Assembly: GCA_032191485.1 (NCBI GenBank)
Contig: JAVDOI010000006.1
Span: 13,821,850-13,885,849 of the forward strand
Direction of reading: 5' to 3'
Source: Leptoclinus maculatus
Lineage: Eukaryota; Chordata; Actinopteri; Perciformes; Stichaeidae
Length of the DNA stretch: 64,000 nucleotides
Each line of letters begins with the position of its first letter. Position 1 is the stretch's first letter. The position numbers and the translations under genes were made by a program. The notes beneath the pieces were generated by a model that worked only from the letters and a program-made list of their open reading frames with translations, was not told where the DNA came from and made no database searches. Below, in pieces: positions 25,162 to 36,900 of the stretch.

Positions 25162-26387
25162 CAGTGGTGGGCCGTCAGGGCCAGCAAGGCCTTCTCTGCT
25201 GGCCTAGACAGAATCCCAAAGTTATAGCTATTTTATAATTTTATAATTTTTCATAAATACACTAGATATATTCTAAATATTTTTGCTATTAGCTTATTAT
25301 CTCATTGCATAGCTACTGTCTTCCTCAGTTGCGCTGCTTCCAGCGTAGCTTGTTTTAAGTAGAGCTTTTATCCAATCAGATTTAGTAAAAAAATCTGCCC
25401 GGAGGCCTTCAGAATTACAAGTGAATCCCTTTGCAGTTTAAATAAATGGGGACGATATTGTTGATTGTCATAGTCTTCAACCAATCAGATCTTTAGTTTG
25501 ACATGTTGGGCGTATTCTTTGACATACCAGAGCCTTCAAGCTGGCCTACAAGTACGTCAGCAACGTGCGGCTTGATTGGTCAGTGGGCTAGTCTGACTGT
25601 TGAGGAACTAGCTAGCAGAACTTTGTAGTAGTAAGAGTTAAAGTTTAAAGATATGTAAGAAGTTTTTACGTGACATTTCATTTTTAGCATTTTAGCATTT
25701 TGGCATGTTTGGCGGTGACAATCCCAATATCTACTGCCTCTGTCGAGCAGACATTTTTAGCCCTCAAACGCATTAAAACGTATTCAAGAAATACAACTGG
25801 GGAGACTCGACTGTCATCACTGGCGTCCATGAATGGAGAAGGACCTCTTGCTGGAACTGAACCGCACCGATGTTCTGTACAACCGTGGGATTAAACTCTT
25901 TGTAGTCAAAGAAAGGAGGATGGACTTTGTCTTTAAATAGTGAACAGCAGCTTTGGTAAGTGAACTGCTTTTGTTTTTACATCTGCAGTAGCCTTACTAC
26001 TGTGTTCAATTTTATATTGGGTCGTTTTTATGATATGTATTGTTCCCTCTGATGTGAATAATATTTGAATGGCCCGTGCCCTCGAGTGTGTGGGGGAATG
26101 CGTGTTTTAGCGCTGCAGTTTTGCTGGAATGTGCAGAGGCCTGTTGAATCGTGTTATTTGGGTTTTATGTTATTCTACCTGCTTTGTTGTCATATTAATA
26201 TATTTGACTGGTTCTTGTGAGTTTGTTCTTGTCATTATGTTAATTATATTGATTTTGACTATATGCATTGCCTGTTAATGACGAAGCATACCGTCATGCT
26301 GGCGTCATAATGAGGTTATTAGGAGGTGATTCAACCGTAGTAGGACAGCACTGAAGGCCCAGGTATAAAATACACGGCTCGCCACTG
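25162..26387 (+). mobile_element. hAT-family DNA transposon, internally deleted, with perfect 8-bp target duplication
   Basis: The left end is CAGTGGTGGGCCGT and the right end is ACGGCTCGCCACTG; their inverted repeats match at 12 of 14 positions. The element is flanked on both sides by GGTTATAT (25154-25161 and 26388-26395), a perfect 8-bp duplication diagnostic of hAT insertion. At 1,226 bp it is too short for a full transposase. It keeps only a C-terminal remnant on the plus strand (see 25697-25940). The perfect flanks suggest a fairly recent insertion. It sits between the bsn 3' end and the erc2 promoter. Confidence 0.88.
25697..25940 (+). pseudogene. hAT transposase C-terminal (dimerisation domain) remnant, frameshifted
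   Basis: The plus strand encodes IPISTASVEQTFLALKRIKT, then TGETRLSSLASM. This is the conserved hATC dimerisation segment of hAT transposases (the same text occurs in ZMYM1- and ZBED-like derivatives). Near 25831-25836 the frame shifts by one base. The neighbouring frame then continues with a recognisable tail containing FVVKERR and stops at 25938-25940. The DNA-binding zinc finger, the catalytic core and most of the protein are missing and there is no ATG. It is a dead fragment inside the element at 25162-26387. Confidence 0.8.
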
Positions 26388-26395
26388 GGTTATAT

Positions 26396-28949
26396 GAACA
26401 GGAAAGAGAATGGGTACAGTAAGAAGCCCTTTGTGCTCCAGTTTATTGAATACTATGTTCTACTTACAGTTTCATAATGAGATCCCAGTTACAGCCAGAA
26501 TGATAGTGACGGTTGGTAAGCTTTGCTTGGATCTTGCAGGGCATTAGAGGCCATGTCGAGTCTTGGCTTCCTTTTCCTCTCACAATTTGACCTGCAATAT
26601 GTTCCAATAGGAGCAGCCATGTGGTCAATGCTGAGGTGCTGCCAGAAATGTCTATTTTCTTGCTCTTCCAATTTAGATTTCACTTTAGGTGAGTAGAAGG
26701 CCCATGCTCCTGAAGAAAGAATATAAATAATTATTATAAGAATGTCCTCCTCTAGGTACCATGAGTGTACAAAACTTTTCAATAGGTTAGAGTAGTTGTG
26801 TGCACAATCCACAAAACCTCAGTAACATAAAATAGAATAAAATAAAATAAAACTGCAATACAAGGATTACCCACATACTGGAATCACAGCTCCCTTTTTT
26901 GTTTTGTTTTAACTAACTACAGGTCCTCCTCGGGCACACTGTGTGCATGCTTCATTATCCTCCCAAATCAGTAAGTGTCTACTTTAGTCATAATTGTGTT
27001 GACGGTATGTGAATTGTTTGTTTTAGGAAATACAGATCTTCCAACTCTCATCACAGTGGCAAAAACAAGAAATGGCCTGGAGACCAAACTGATCATCGGA
27101 CTGAGTAACGTGACGTTACATACCTGTTCTCCTCAGTTTGCTGTCAACTGCTCATTTGACAGCGCTGTCAATTTGGGTAACGCTAGCTGTGTGCTTTGCC
27201 GATAAAGTTCTGCTGCTTTAATGTTTGGTAATCTTCTCTGAAAGATGCTTAAGACCCTAAAAGCCTATTATTGAGGTACCATCTCCTCCGGATTATATGG
27301 AGAGCAAAACATCTTCCTCTCTGACAAGCTAACGATAGCAGTTAGCCATTGTTTCCTGTAGAACCACTCCAAGTTAAATTTGTTTGTTTTTTTCTCCTGA
27401 AGGTTTGGTTTATAACAAAATCTCACAGTTGGTGGGCACCAAGGTGCTTAATTTCAAGTTTTTCTTCGAAATTTGTCCACTAGCCGATAATCCACATTGT
27501 TCATTCCGGTGACCACAACTAACTTCTTTAAAACCATAACGTTCTAAATTCTGTCAACGAGCAAATGACGACAACGTTGCTCAAACAGCTGATCAAATTG
27601 CAGTATGGCAATAAGCAATCAGTCACGTGGCATCACATTTTTGCCATCCACATTCATAGGCAATTCATTGAGCATGCGTATTGTGTTTTCCCTCACCCAT
27701 AGACGTTGGCAGCTGGAGCGGTCCCTCTTAAAACACCATTTTAAAACGGTTGTTTCAGCCATTGGCCTTAAATGGTTTATTAATGATAATAACAGCAACA
27801 ACCGAGGGTGTTTTATGCCATTCATTAATCCAGAATAATATAAATTCCAATCCCACTAAAACCAAACCACATTTTCTTCTGTTGCCAGCAAGAGTTTAAA
27901 TACAGTCTCTGGCCTATACATTAATATCAGCTTACATCAAGGGATACAGATGATATGTCTTAATTAAGCTCACAAGGAAATCAGTGAAACTAGTTATTTG
28001 TCTTTTTCTAAGACATGTGATTTTAGATTATTCATCTATGGCCCACAAGAAAACCCTTTAAAAAGCATAAATGCCTGGAAAAGGATTGTTTCATTATTAA
28101 AGTGTTGTGTATTGATTATGCGGTCCGTGGGACTGGCAAGCAAGCAGATTAAGACTGAGAGAGTGACAGGGGAACGAAGAAAACCTGAGCAGCCAGTTCT
28201 CCCTTCAGCTTAATTCTAAGAAAAAGGCTCAATTACGGTAATGTGTGAGCGCACTTTGGCTGTTGCAATGACAATTAATAATTTATTTGCAGAATGAGTC
28301 ACTCTCTGCTTCCGCAGTTCTTCAACCTCTGTGTCACACTTCCCATCACTTGAGGTTGAGTCACAAAATGTTCCTTTGAGGTCATTGCTGATGGAAATAA
28401 CTGGTTAATCCTCAGAGGTCGATGCTCCTGTCATGGCTTTCAGGAACTGGATAAATGCAAGCGTCACAATTATAGTTTACTGACTTACAATTATGCCTCT
28501 AATAAGAGGACGTCTAGGTGAAGTGACCTATAACTGAGGACAATAGTGACAAACCATTAATCAACCTGCTGTATACAAGCAGCCACCTGCTCTGATGTGG
28601 GAGATCGGACAGAGCTGGCTCAGCCCATGAGACCACTGCTGCGAAAGACAAAACAGAAACAGAAAAATGTCTATTAAGTAATATAGAGTAAGTGACCTCC
28701 AACAGTTTATGATGAGGGTCGCTCAGCAGTTTTATGTGTCATTGAGAAGTTAAATACGCTCCATTAGAGCCACCTGAAGGAAAAAAAGGTTAGACACCAG
28801 TGCTGGAGAGTTGGCTGCTTGGACCAGCAATAAATCCTTGTTAGAGCAAAGATTGAGCACTTACGGCTTCACAACACTCTCATTGATGGGTCATATCAGT
28901 TAATTGAGACATTTTAGTGGTGTTTTAACCTTTGTGGACCTTTGTCTTC
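26396..28949. other. Intergenic sequence between the hAT and LTR elements
   Basis: This is AT-rich sequence with no recognised gene, RNA or intact repeat. Small open frames occur on both strands (for example 26489-26812 minus and 26975-27205 plus) but show no familiar motif. Old repeat fragments may be present but I could not delimit them. Confidence 0.6.
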
Positions 28950-28954
28950 ATCAT

Positions 28955-29239
28955 TGTGACGGTTCCCTGCCATGTTACTTGTTTGTGCGTGTGTGTGTCC
29001 CTTTAATAGCAGGTTCTGGGTGATTGCAGACTGGAGACACCTGGGCCCGGTGCTCCAGAATAAAGCCCCGCTTCCTGCCAACACTAGTCCCCCTATCACC
29101 CCGTGGAGGAACGAGGACGGCTCGTTCTAACCACCATTCAGCGTTACACGAATTGTTTATGTTCAATAAACACCTTGCTTTTGGTACACTGTCTGCGTCT
29201 CCCTGCTTTGGTCATGGCTGCCAGAGCCAGGTCGTGACA
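28955..29239 (+). repeat. 5' LTR
   Basis: This is 285 bp with TG...CA ends. It includes two AATAAA motifs (in CCAGAATAAAGC and TTCAATAAACACC) that could serve as polyadenylation signals. It matches the 3' LTR throughout by visual comparison. Confidence 0.95.
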
Positions 29240-29241
29240 GT

Positions 29242-29259
29242 TGGGGGCTCGTCCGGGAT
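29242..29259 (+). promoter_or_regulatory. Primer-binding site (tRNA-Pro type)
   Basis: TGGGGGCTCGTCCGGGAT is complementary to the 3' end of vertebrate proline tRNA, including the terminal CCA. It lies two bases after the left LTR, the normal position for minus-strand priming of reverse transcription. Confidence 0.9.
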
Positions 29260-29866
29260 TTGATCCGTTTTTGGTATTTGGTATGTGGCGTGGTTTTGTT
29301 TGAGTATTTCTACTGCCCATTCGTAATTGGTTGGAAGAGTACGTCAGCGTTGACGTCAGTAAATTGTAGCATGGGAGATGCAGTAGTTTGGATCTATTAG
29401 TTGGAGTAGAGATTAGGCTTTTTGTTTCGAGCCGAGGTTTTTCGCTCCTGTCGGTATAAATTGTAAATCAAGGTAAGGTACGTGTTGTCTGACTGGTGCA
29501 CTTCAAACAACTCTGACGCAAACGTAGTTCCCCTGTTAGGTTCAGAGGCGTTACCCCTTTGGGTTTCGTCTTGTTTGTTGTTTTATTAATGTTGCGGTGA
29601 CCGTGGTTAGAGCAATCTTGCTCGGGAGCACATCCATGGTTCGGGGTGAGTCGCCAGTTTCTGGTTGCTTTCCTCCCCACTGGGCTTTAGTGCATAATTA
29701 CCCGCCACCATTAACTGCATGAAGACTAGGGTTGAGTGTTATGTAGATAGATTCTGGTAGGCAGTCAGCTAGAGGGGAGCACTCGTATGCTGACTAGGCC
29801 AGACTCCGTGGCTTGTGCACCAGTAGCCTTCACTGTTCATTGCGTTGATTTAGATTGCACTTAACT

Positions 29867-31129
29867 ATGGAGAGTGTTGAGAGCTTCTTTGCTTCTCCCT
29901 CTGAGAAGTTGTTTGATCTATGCACAAAAGATCAACTGCTGAACATAGCAGAACATTATAAAATCGAAGTTGGTGATAAACGTCGGTGGGAGAGAGTGAA
30001 GGCCGTTCTGAAGGCTAATTTAGTTGAACAGAATATTTTTATTGAAGATCCGTCAGCTGTTGGCCTGGAGGCCGCATGTTCTCCGCCCCAAACGGGATCG
30101 AATTTGACCTTTGAACAGCAAAAAGAGTTGCTGATGTTACAGCTTGACCACGACAAGGTTAATAAACAAGCTGAACTGGAGACAGAATTGGCTGTGGAGA
30201 GGCTGCGCCAGCAGACCGGTGAGAGCACTGTGGTGAGAGCACTGTCCCAGTTCATTTCGGTGTTTGGCATTCCCAAAGTCATTCAGTCGGACCAAGGCTC
30301 GAACTTTTCTTCAAACATGTTTTCGCAGGTGTTGAAGCAGCTTCGGGTACAGCACAACCAAGCCTCCGCTTACCATGCTCAGAGTCAGGGTGCGTTAGAG
30401 CGCTTCCATCAGACACTAAAGTCCCTCTTGCGTGCCTACTGCATGGAGCTGGGAAGAGATTGGGAAGAGGGTTTGCCCTGGTTAATGCTTGCAGCTAGAG
30501 AGGTGACACAAGAGAGCACTGGGTTTAGCCCAAACGAATTGGTTTTTGCTCACACCGTAAGAGGTCCTTTAGCGGCATTGTCGGAGGATTGGAAGGAGGC
30601 AGAACCTCCTAAAAACTTAGTTGAGTATGTCAACGGTTTTAGACACAGATTGTATACGGCGGGAGAGCTAGCTCGGGAGAAACTGGGGTTAGCTCAAGGG
30701 AAAATGAAACGCTTGTATGACCGTCGCACTGAGCGTCGCATTTTTAATCCTGGAGACCAAGTGCTAGCATTGCTCCCTATGGTTAGTTCGCCTTTCCAGG
30801 CTAAGTTCACTGGTCCGCATACAGTGTTGAAGCAGATCTCGGCGCAGAACTACGTAATCTCAACACCTCAGCGTAGAAAGCCAACCCAGCTGTGTCATGT
30901 GAACTTGCTGAAACCGTACTATGTGCGCACCTCGGAGCCGCTTTCAGGTGGTGGAGGTCAGGCAGCTTGTTTAGCGGGTCCGGGGTTAGCGGACTCTCCA
31001 CCGGACCTGGGGGGAGGTGAGGAAGGCTCGTTAAGGTCACCCGACCAAGCCGGCTTCTTGGATATCCGATTTGTAAAGGGGACTGACAATGTGGTGGCAG
31101 AGGCGTTGTCCAGGGCTCCCCAGCAATAA
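29867..31129 (+). CDS. Defective gag-integrase fusion frame of the LTR element
   Basis: This is a 420-residue frame from the ATG at 29867. The open frame reaches back to 29855, but only via TTG. Residues 1 to about 115 resemble the N-terminal part of fish gypsy gag proteins (SPSEKLFDLCTKDQLL...). They run straight into the integrase core at VVRALSQFISVFGIPKVI. Of the D,D-35-E catalytic triad, the second Asp (D142, in SDQGSNF) and the Glu (E178, in GALERFHQ) are present with 35 residues between them. The first Asp and the zinc-binding HHCC domain are missing. A GPY/F-like C-terminal domain follows (FTGPH near 314, then CHVNLLKPYYV). The last 22 residues (DIRFVKGTDNVVAEALSR...) look like the end of a gypsy RNase H domain, which normally precedes integrase. 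Protease and reverse transcriptase are absent. No catalytic activity is expected. Confidence 0.9.
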   Translation: MESVESFFASPSEKLFDLCTKDQLLNIAEHYKIEVGDKRRWERVKAVLKANLVEQNIFIEDPSAVGLEAACSPPQTGSNLTFEQQKELLMLQLDHDKVNKQAELETELAVERLRQQTGESTVVRALSQFISVFGIPKVIQSDQGSNFSSNMFSQVLKQLRVQHNQASAYHAQSQGALERFHQTLKSLLRAYCMELGRDWEEGLPWLMLAAREVTQESTGFSPNELVFAHTVRGPLAALSEDWKEAEPPKNLVEYVNGFRHRLYTAGELAREKLGLAQGKMKRLYDRRTERRIFNPGDQVLALLPMVSSPFQAKFTGPHTVLKQISAQNYVISTPQRRKPTQLCHVNLLKPYYVRTSEPLSGGGGQAACLAGPGLADSPPDLGGGEEGSLRSPDQAGFLDIRFVKGTDNVVAEALSRAPQQ

Positions 31130-31391
31130 GCGTTGTACTATATGTTCTTTTCCTTGGTTCTGCTCTTATCCCTTCCTAACTGTTTAAAATGCTTCCAAGG
31201 TGCACCGGTTGCTACAGTGGGAACCTGGGATGAAAGATGCTGGACCGTTAGTTTAAGAACATTTGGTAAAGTGTATTCTTTTGGTTGTCAGCCACTATGT
31301 GGTATTTTTGAGTTTGTTTTAGTAGAGAAACATGTGTAAGTTTAGTTTGATACTGGGGTTCCCTGCAGGACCCAGTTCTTATGGGGGGGGG

Positions 31392-31676
31392 TGTGACGGT
31401 TCCCTGCCATGTTACTTGTTTGTGCGTGTGTGTGTCCCTTTAATAGCAGGTTCTGGGTGATTGCAGACTGGAGACACCTGGGCCCGGTGCTCCAGAATAA
31501 AGCCCCGCTTCCTGCCAACACTAGTCCCCCTATCACCCCGTGGAGGAACGAGGACGGCTCGTTCTAACCACCATTCAGCGTTACACGAATTGTTTATGTT
31601 CAATAAACACCTTGCTTTTGGTACACTGTCTGCGTCTCCCTGCTTTGGTCATGGCTGCCAGAGCCAGGTCGTGACA
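31392..31676 (+). repeat. 3' LTR
   Basis: This is 285 bp, the same as the 5' LTR by eye. It is preceded directly by the G9 polypurine tract (31383-31391) and followed by the ATCAT target duplicate. Confidence 0.95.
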
Positions 31677-31681
31677 ATCAT

Positions 31682-33270
31682 CTTTATCAAAAAATATATC
31701 TTGTATGAAGTCCACACTTGCTTCATTTGAAAACTGCGAGCAGAAGTCTTTGGTGCAATAGGTTACGGTATGGCTCAGCTGGGTCAATCACTCTCTCACT
31801 TTCCATTTGGTTTCTCGCAGTTCAACCTCACATGTAAAAAAAAAAAGAAGAGTCTAGATCTATTAAATGACAACAAACACATCTTCCTCTCCAAGATTCA
31901 GCTCATATCTTCGGCTGTGGAGATCTGTCGAGCTTTTATGATTCATATCAGATCATAGTACAGCCACTGACCTCATTAAGGAACCACTGACCTTCTTTTA
32001 GCTGCAAAATTGGGTAAAAGTTCAGATTAAGCTTTTCCCATCTTAGTGTTTTTGAATATGCGGACCATGCAATTATAATTGACCACTTCAAATTCAGGAT
32101 TAGCATTAAGGACGTAGCACTTAAATTCAGGGTCATCCTGTTTTGCATAACACATAATTCTTACACTTGGTTGTATTATTTAGAGGTATTTTCTCACTTT
32201 GCCATTCAGACAAAATGCTGATACAAATATTATTGACTCACAAAACTAAATGACGTAAACAGCCTGAATTAATAATGTTTGCCAGAACCTTTCCACCAAA
32301 CTAAACACTAACTTCTTTCATAATGAAATCAAGAATCTGCCAATCAAAGTAACTCCAGCTGCAAACGAGGTCAAAAAAGGCCACTTTGTGAATCCTTTTG
32401 ATAACTGTAACTGCACGGCTACAGTACAGTGTGGAATGTGACAGTAAACATTCAAACTTACTATTTAAACGCACTTTTTAAGTAAATGTAAAAAATAATT
32501 TAATAATTTTTTTTGGGCAGAGGTAAATATAAGGCTGCTTCCAATTTTGTACCAGATGAGGGCAGCCAAGATCTGCAGATGTGACTGTTTTACTGCTTTA
32601 CTCTGAGGGACAGGGGAGCTGTAGAATGGGTTCATCGTAATCTGGTGGCCCATTCAACTTTGTTACAGCAGAGTAGCACCGTTGAAACACAATATAGGGT
32701 CACGACAAGTTGTGGGTTCAGTCTGCTGGTGAATTGATACCAGAGCTGCACTGCTGTGTCAGCAGTAATGTAAGTTCTCTTCATAAAGGAGTGGTGAATT
32801 AATTCGTTCCTGATAGAAAAAACAATATATGCATCACATTGACATGAGGAATATACAGATCTAGACATATAAGCACGCATCTTTTATAAGGAGAGATGGA
32901 AGCCATTATTGTCACTCAAGCAACCCTGAATACAACAATATCAACTTCAATTTCAAGAACAATCCTCATGTGACATCAAGTCTCAGTACCCTTCAAATGA
33001 ACTGGGGCATAAAATAAGTCATCGGACCACATGCGAGAGTAAAAGTGTTTGTTCTGGTGCCATAAAGAGGGGATGAGCTGCGATGACTTGTACAAACGGG
33101 AATAGTGATGCACACTTTCCGATAGTTCCCATTTCTGAGGGCAACCATATTGATTTTCAACACACTCTTATTCCAACTTGCTTTGTCAGACCCCTTGACA
33201 TCACAGTAAATACGGGGTTAACGTTGTGAATTCAAACAAAACCACTTAGATAAGTTCAGGAAAAACTTTA
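31682..33270. other. Intergenic sequence downstream of bsn
   Basis: No recognised gene, RNA or repeat unit was found. The sequence is AT-rich with scattered short open frames, the longest about 80 codons, none resembling a known protein. Confidence 0.6.
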
Positions 33271-33405
33271 AGGGGCGACTGGATGGCTCACCTGGTGGAG
33301 CGGGGCCCCCGTGTACCAAAGCTGTGTCCTTATTGCAATGACCAGCCACAGCCCTGAGCTGCAGGTCATCCCCTCTCCCTCTCCTTTCCTGTCTGTCTAC
33401 TACTC
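33271..33405 (+). repeat. tRNA-derived SINE-like fragment
   Basis: It starts GGGGCGACTGGATGGCTCACCTGGTGGAGCG, which carries a pol III A-box-like TGGCTCACCTGG. It continues CCCGTGTACCAAAGCTGTGTCC and ends in the pyrimidine-rich TCATCCCCTCTCCCTCTCCTTTCCTGTCTGTC tail. I recognise this order from short tRNA-related repeats common in teleosts. The B box is not intact, so it is probably inactive. A CA microsatellite follows within 45 bases. Confidence 0.55.
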
Positions 33406-33446
33406 ATCTTACAAAGTGTCTCAATCAGCACTGCAAGGAAATAGGT

Positions 33447-33564
<118 letters not shown>

Positions 33565-35214
33565 TGAAGACAATAACCACAATATATTCCTTTTCTTTTT
33601 ATTCTTCTCTCTGTATGGAAATTCCAGGGTCAATATTTTCATTAATCACATTACTTGACATGATGCACCAAAATTTACTCTGTTTACAGGAATACACTGA
33701 ATAGAACACAAGGTTTCACAATGGATACACGACTGACGTTTTGCCCATTGCACTTACAACAGTGAATGACATTTTCCAGATTTTTTGTTTCATTTTTTTT
33801 GCTTCCCTTTTCCCTCGTACCCCTGCAGATCATATCCATCAAACTGAAGACCTCCTGATATTCTGACAAAGGCTTTCCACTCGGCAGTTGCTGAGGAGGT
33901 TTCTTTCTTCTTGTTTTACAAGCACAATATGTATAGAAACTATACACAGACTGGATATGTTTCTGATTACAAGTTTTGTTCCACTGTTGTAAACAGTCAA
34001 TACAAGTCAGCCACATACATTATGCTTATGCAATAATAATAATCATCATCATCATCATTAGTTTCACCATCATCCTCATTATTGTGGTAGTAAATATTCT
34101 TTTTATACACAAAAGTTGGCAGCAAATACGGCATGGGGATGCACATGACAGCCGTACTCAGAACTCAAAAGCTGTACAGAAGAATGAATTTGTATTTACA
34201 TTTGTATGTAAGAATGTGTTTCTCTCTGCCTTTCTGTCAAATGGACAGCTGCATCGGAGGCTGTTTTGTCTCGTGCACTTCATCTTGACCAGATAGCATT
34301 TCCAACTCGCTTTGATATAGATCTCACTCTGTTAAGTTGGAGGCACTGTTACGCAACCTCCGTATTTATACGGTTCATCGGGCAGCAAGTGCTGCCAGTC
34401 AGGCTTGTGCTTTCAAAATGACATGCCCTGATTTGTGAATGACTGGCTGGACATTTTACTCATCAATATTCTCTACATTGGCCTGTGAAAGTCAAGATTC
34501 GTCAGGCAAACCTCGGTGAAATCATGCCTTACCCTTTTTTTTACTCAGGTACAACTTCCAAGAATATAAGCTCTAATCATGCACCTTTCCAATGTCTTGG
34601 CTGCTGAGTGGTTTAATCAACAATGAAATATCAGATAGAAGCATTCCATTCACCCCACAGGTTATACTGACACCCAATATATACATTGACAAGTATTAAT
34701 GATAAGTGCTGACCATCTGTATCACAGGTTTATAGCAGCACGGACAGTCACTGCAAGCCAAACACTGAGGAGCCCAGGTCAGCCAAAACGCACAAAAACT
34801 GAATGAAGGCTTACAAACAGCCAGACAAAGCCAAGCAAACCCATGCTTCAAAGCAACATGATGGTGGACATTCAAAACCGACAGTCTACACAGTTTACCC
34901 TTTGGCAACAAGTCCCCGTGTGGGGAGTGAGGGGTCAAAACATGCCACGAAAATAAAAACAATTCTAGTTCAATATTCAATATTCAAATTCGTACAGACA
35001 AGTTGCTAAGTAAAAACATTTTCATGACCTTTTTTTTTTTTTTTTTTCACTTTCTTAGTTCATAATTTAGTTGTTTTCTTGTGAATACAGTGATGATAAT
35101 AAACTGTTTTAGGCAGAATCACTTCCAGGTTCAAAATGAGTCATTGCATAGAACATTTTAATTGACAATTGCTTTCATCCGCTCCTATATCTGTATGCAC
35201 GTGTATGTGTGCGT

Positions 35215-35365
35215 GTGTGACTTTGCACAAATATAGGCAGTGGGCCCAGCTTGTTAGTGAGATCATCTTGTTGGTGAATTGGTAACCTCATTAATCAGCA
35301 GGAGGTTAACATCTCTATTCGGTGGAGAACACAGTTAACCTTGGCTCTGAAGTGTAACAAGAGTG
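35215..35365. repeat. Dispersed repeat, copy A (pair with 57955-58090)
   Basis: It reads TTGTTAGTGAGATCATCTTG, then TTGGTGAATTGGTAACCTCA, then GCAGGAGGTTAAC, then GTGGAGA and CTGAAGTGTAAC. The same blocks, in the same order and orientation, recur at 57955-58090. Family unknown to me. Each copy lies next to GT-rich sequence. Confidence 0.6.
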
Positions 35366-35417
35366 CAAAGTGTGTGATGTGTAAAGAATGTGTGTGTGCA
35401 TATGTGTTTGCAGGAGT

Positions 35418-35419
<2 letters not shown>

Positions 35420-35459
<40 letters not shown>

Positions 35460-35468
35460 GAGAGAGAC
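35420..35468. repeat. (GA)n microsatellite
   Basis: GATA units pass into an interrupted (GA)n tract. Confidence 0.95.
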
Positions 35469-36809
35469 TGTCTGTGTGAGTGTGTTCGTACCAGTCTGCA
35501 TGCTCTTATGCATCTGCACATAACATGCACGTATGAACACGGTACTGTAGTTGTAAACCCTCTGACAAATTGTATTACGGCTATTTATCGACAGAAGTGT
35601 TTGATATTTCCCATCACTGATTTAAACAACATTTATACGATTGTGCTATATACCATTTTCTGCATGCTATTGCTTTTAAAAAATCAACAAGCAAATTATT
35701 TGATGCAAGAAAACAGATTCAAACTAATAAAAAGTGAAAAATAGAAAGTTTTACCAAAGAAAAACACAAAAAGAACAACAAAAAGTCACTGGAGAGTGAT
35801 TCCATACATACACAAATCACAAATTTACATAATTAGATCTCTGGTTTGTTTATGTACATACAATAGTATACAGTTGTGTAAAAAGAAATGCATGATGACT
35901 TGGACATTTTAAAACATATGAGGTATACAAGTAAAAACATGTACTGAATAAGGCTCTTCCATTCCGTGAATATCAGGCAAAAATGAAAAGAAACTAAAAG
36001 ATGAGACAAATCAATAAAAAGGATAAAGTCCCCTCTGAGGCTTTATCCTTTTTATAGTCAGCCTCAGAGCGTTGCAGTCAGCCTGGGGCAGACTACAACG
36101 ATGGCTTTGCAATGGCTAATTAAGAGCCGTGGCCACTCATTTGGTCCTCTCATCTGTGTGGATCTCACACTTGTGGGCACACTGGTAGTACTTCTCTTCC
36201 CTAAAAACCTACAGCTGATGACTAGTGGCATCTCATAGGTGGTGAAAAAGTATTATTATGGGCTTTCTTTTTTCAGTTTTTCAAATATTTGTGCGTGCAT
36301 TCTCATGTCCACATTTATACAATGCATTCTGTAGACATCAAAACAAAAAGAGGAGAAATAAAAACACATTCAAATAAAGGGTCAAATACCCTATACTGGA
36401 ATGTACTGTAGAGATCAGAGAAACCAAGCATTCAAGGATCGTAGTGGAGTTGTCTCGTTGGTTGTCATGGCCGTGATACACCTTGTCTACTCCAGGTATG
36501 TGGTGTCATTGTGGGCTGATATCAGTATCTTTGATACAAGGAAAACCTATGAAAATCTATCTTATTCTTTTTTTCACTGTATTTTGCATGAAAAGGCTGC
36601 GAAGACATCAATGTAGAATCAATATCCTTGCCAGATGTGCACTCCTCAGACACGAGTGGTGTTCCATTAGAATTCCTGTAGAGGGCGCTGTGAGATTTCC
36701 TTTATTGAGCTGTTTGAAAGAAGAGACATCCACGGCCTGAACACACTGAATTTCCAGGTGCCTCAGCCAGTGGGCCTTTTACTGTCACACAGAACCCAGG
36801 AAGCTTTCT

Positions 36810-36900
36810 CTAGGAGAAGGACGAGGAGCAGGACTCGAATTCCCCTTCCTCTTCTCTCCTCCGCTTCTCCACATCCTCATTATTGACCGTTGATGTCCTC
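36810..36900 (-). CDS. Candidate spliced 3' tail exon of bsn (open frame to a TAG)
   Basis: The minus strand has acceptor CTTTCCTTCAG at 36901-36902, then an open frame beginning RTSTVNNEDVEKRRREEE and ending SSSFS before TAG at 36810-36812. The first G of the exon completes a TGG codon with the TG at the end of 37933-37988. The frame is charged and protein-like, but I do not recognise it. It could be a bsn 3' UTR exon that happens to be open, an alternative C-terminus, or part of an unrelated transcript. Confidence 0.35.

Larger units (their letters stand above)
28955..31676 (+). mobile_element. Young, internally deleted Ty3/gypsy-type LTR retrotransposon (2,722 bp)
   Basis: Two 285-bp direct repeats (28955-29239 and 31392-31676) begin TGTGACGG and end CGTGACA. 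I saw no difference between them by eye. The element is flanked by ATCAT on both sides (28950-28954 and 31677-31681), a 5-bp target duplication. A primer-binding site for proline tRNA (TGGGGGCTCGTCCGGGAT, 29242-29259) follows the left LTR by two bases. A polypurine tract of nine G (31383-31391) abuts the right LTR. The interior has one open frame (29867-31129) with gag-like and partial integrase sequence only, with no protease or reverse transcriptase. It therefore cannot move by itself and would need a full-length relative. Identical LTRs imply a recent insertion. Confidence 0.95.

Noticed and set aside
28914..31603. Twin small open frames in the two LTRs
   Set aside because: They are the same LTR text read twice, not host or element genes.
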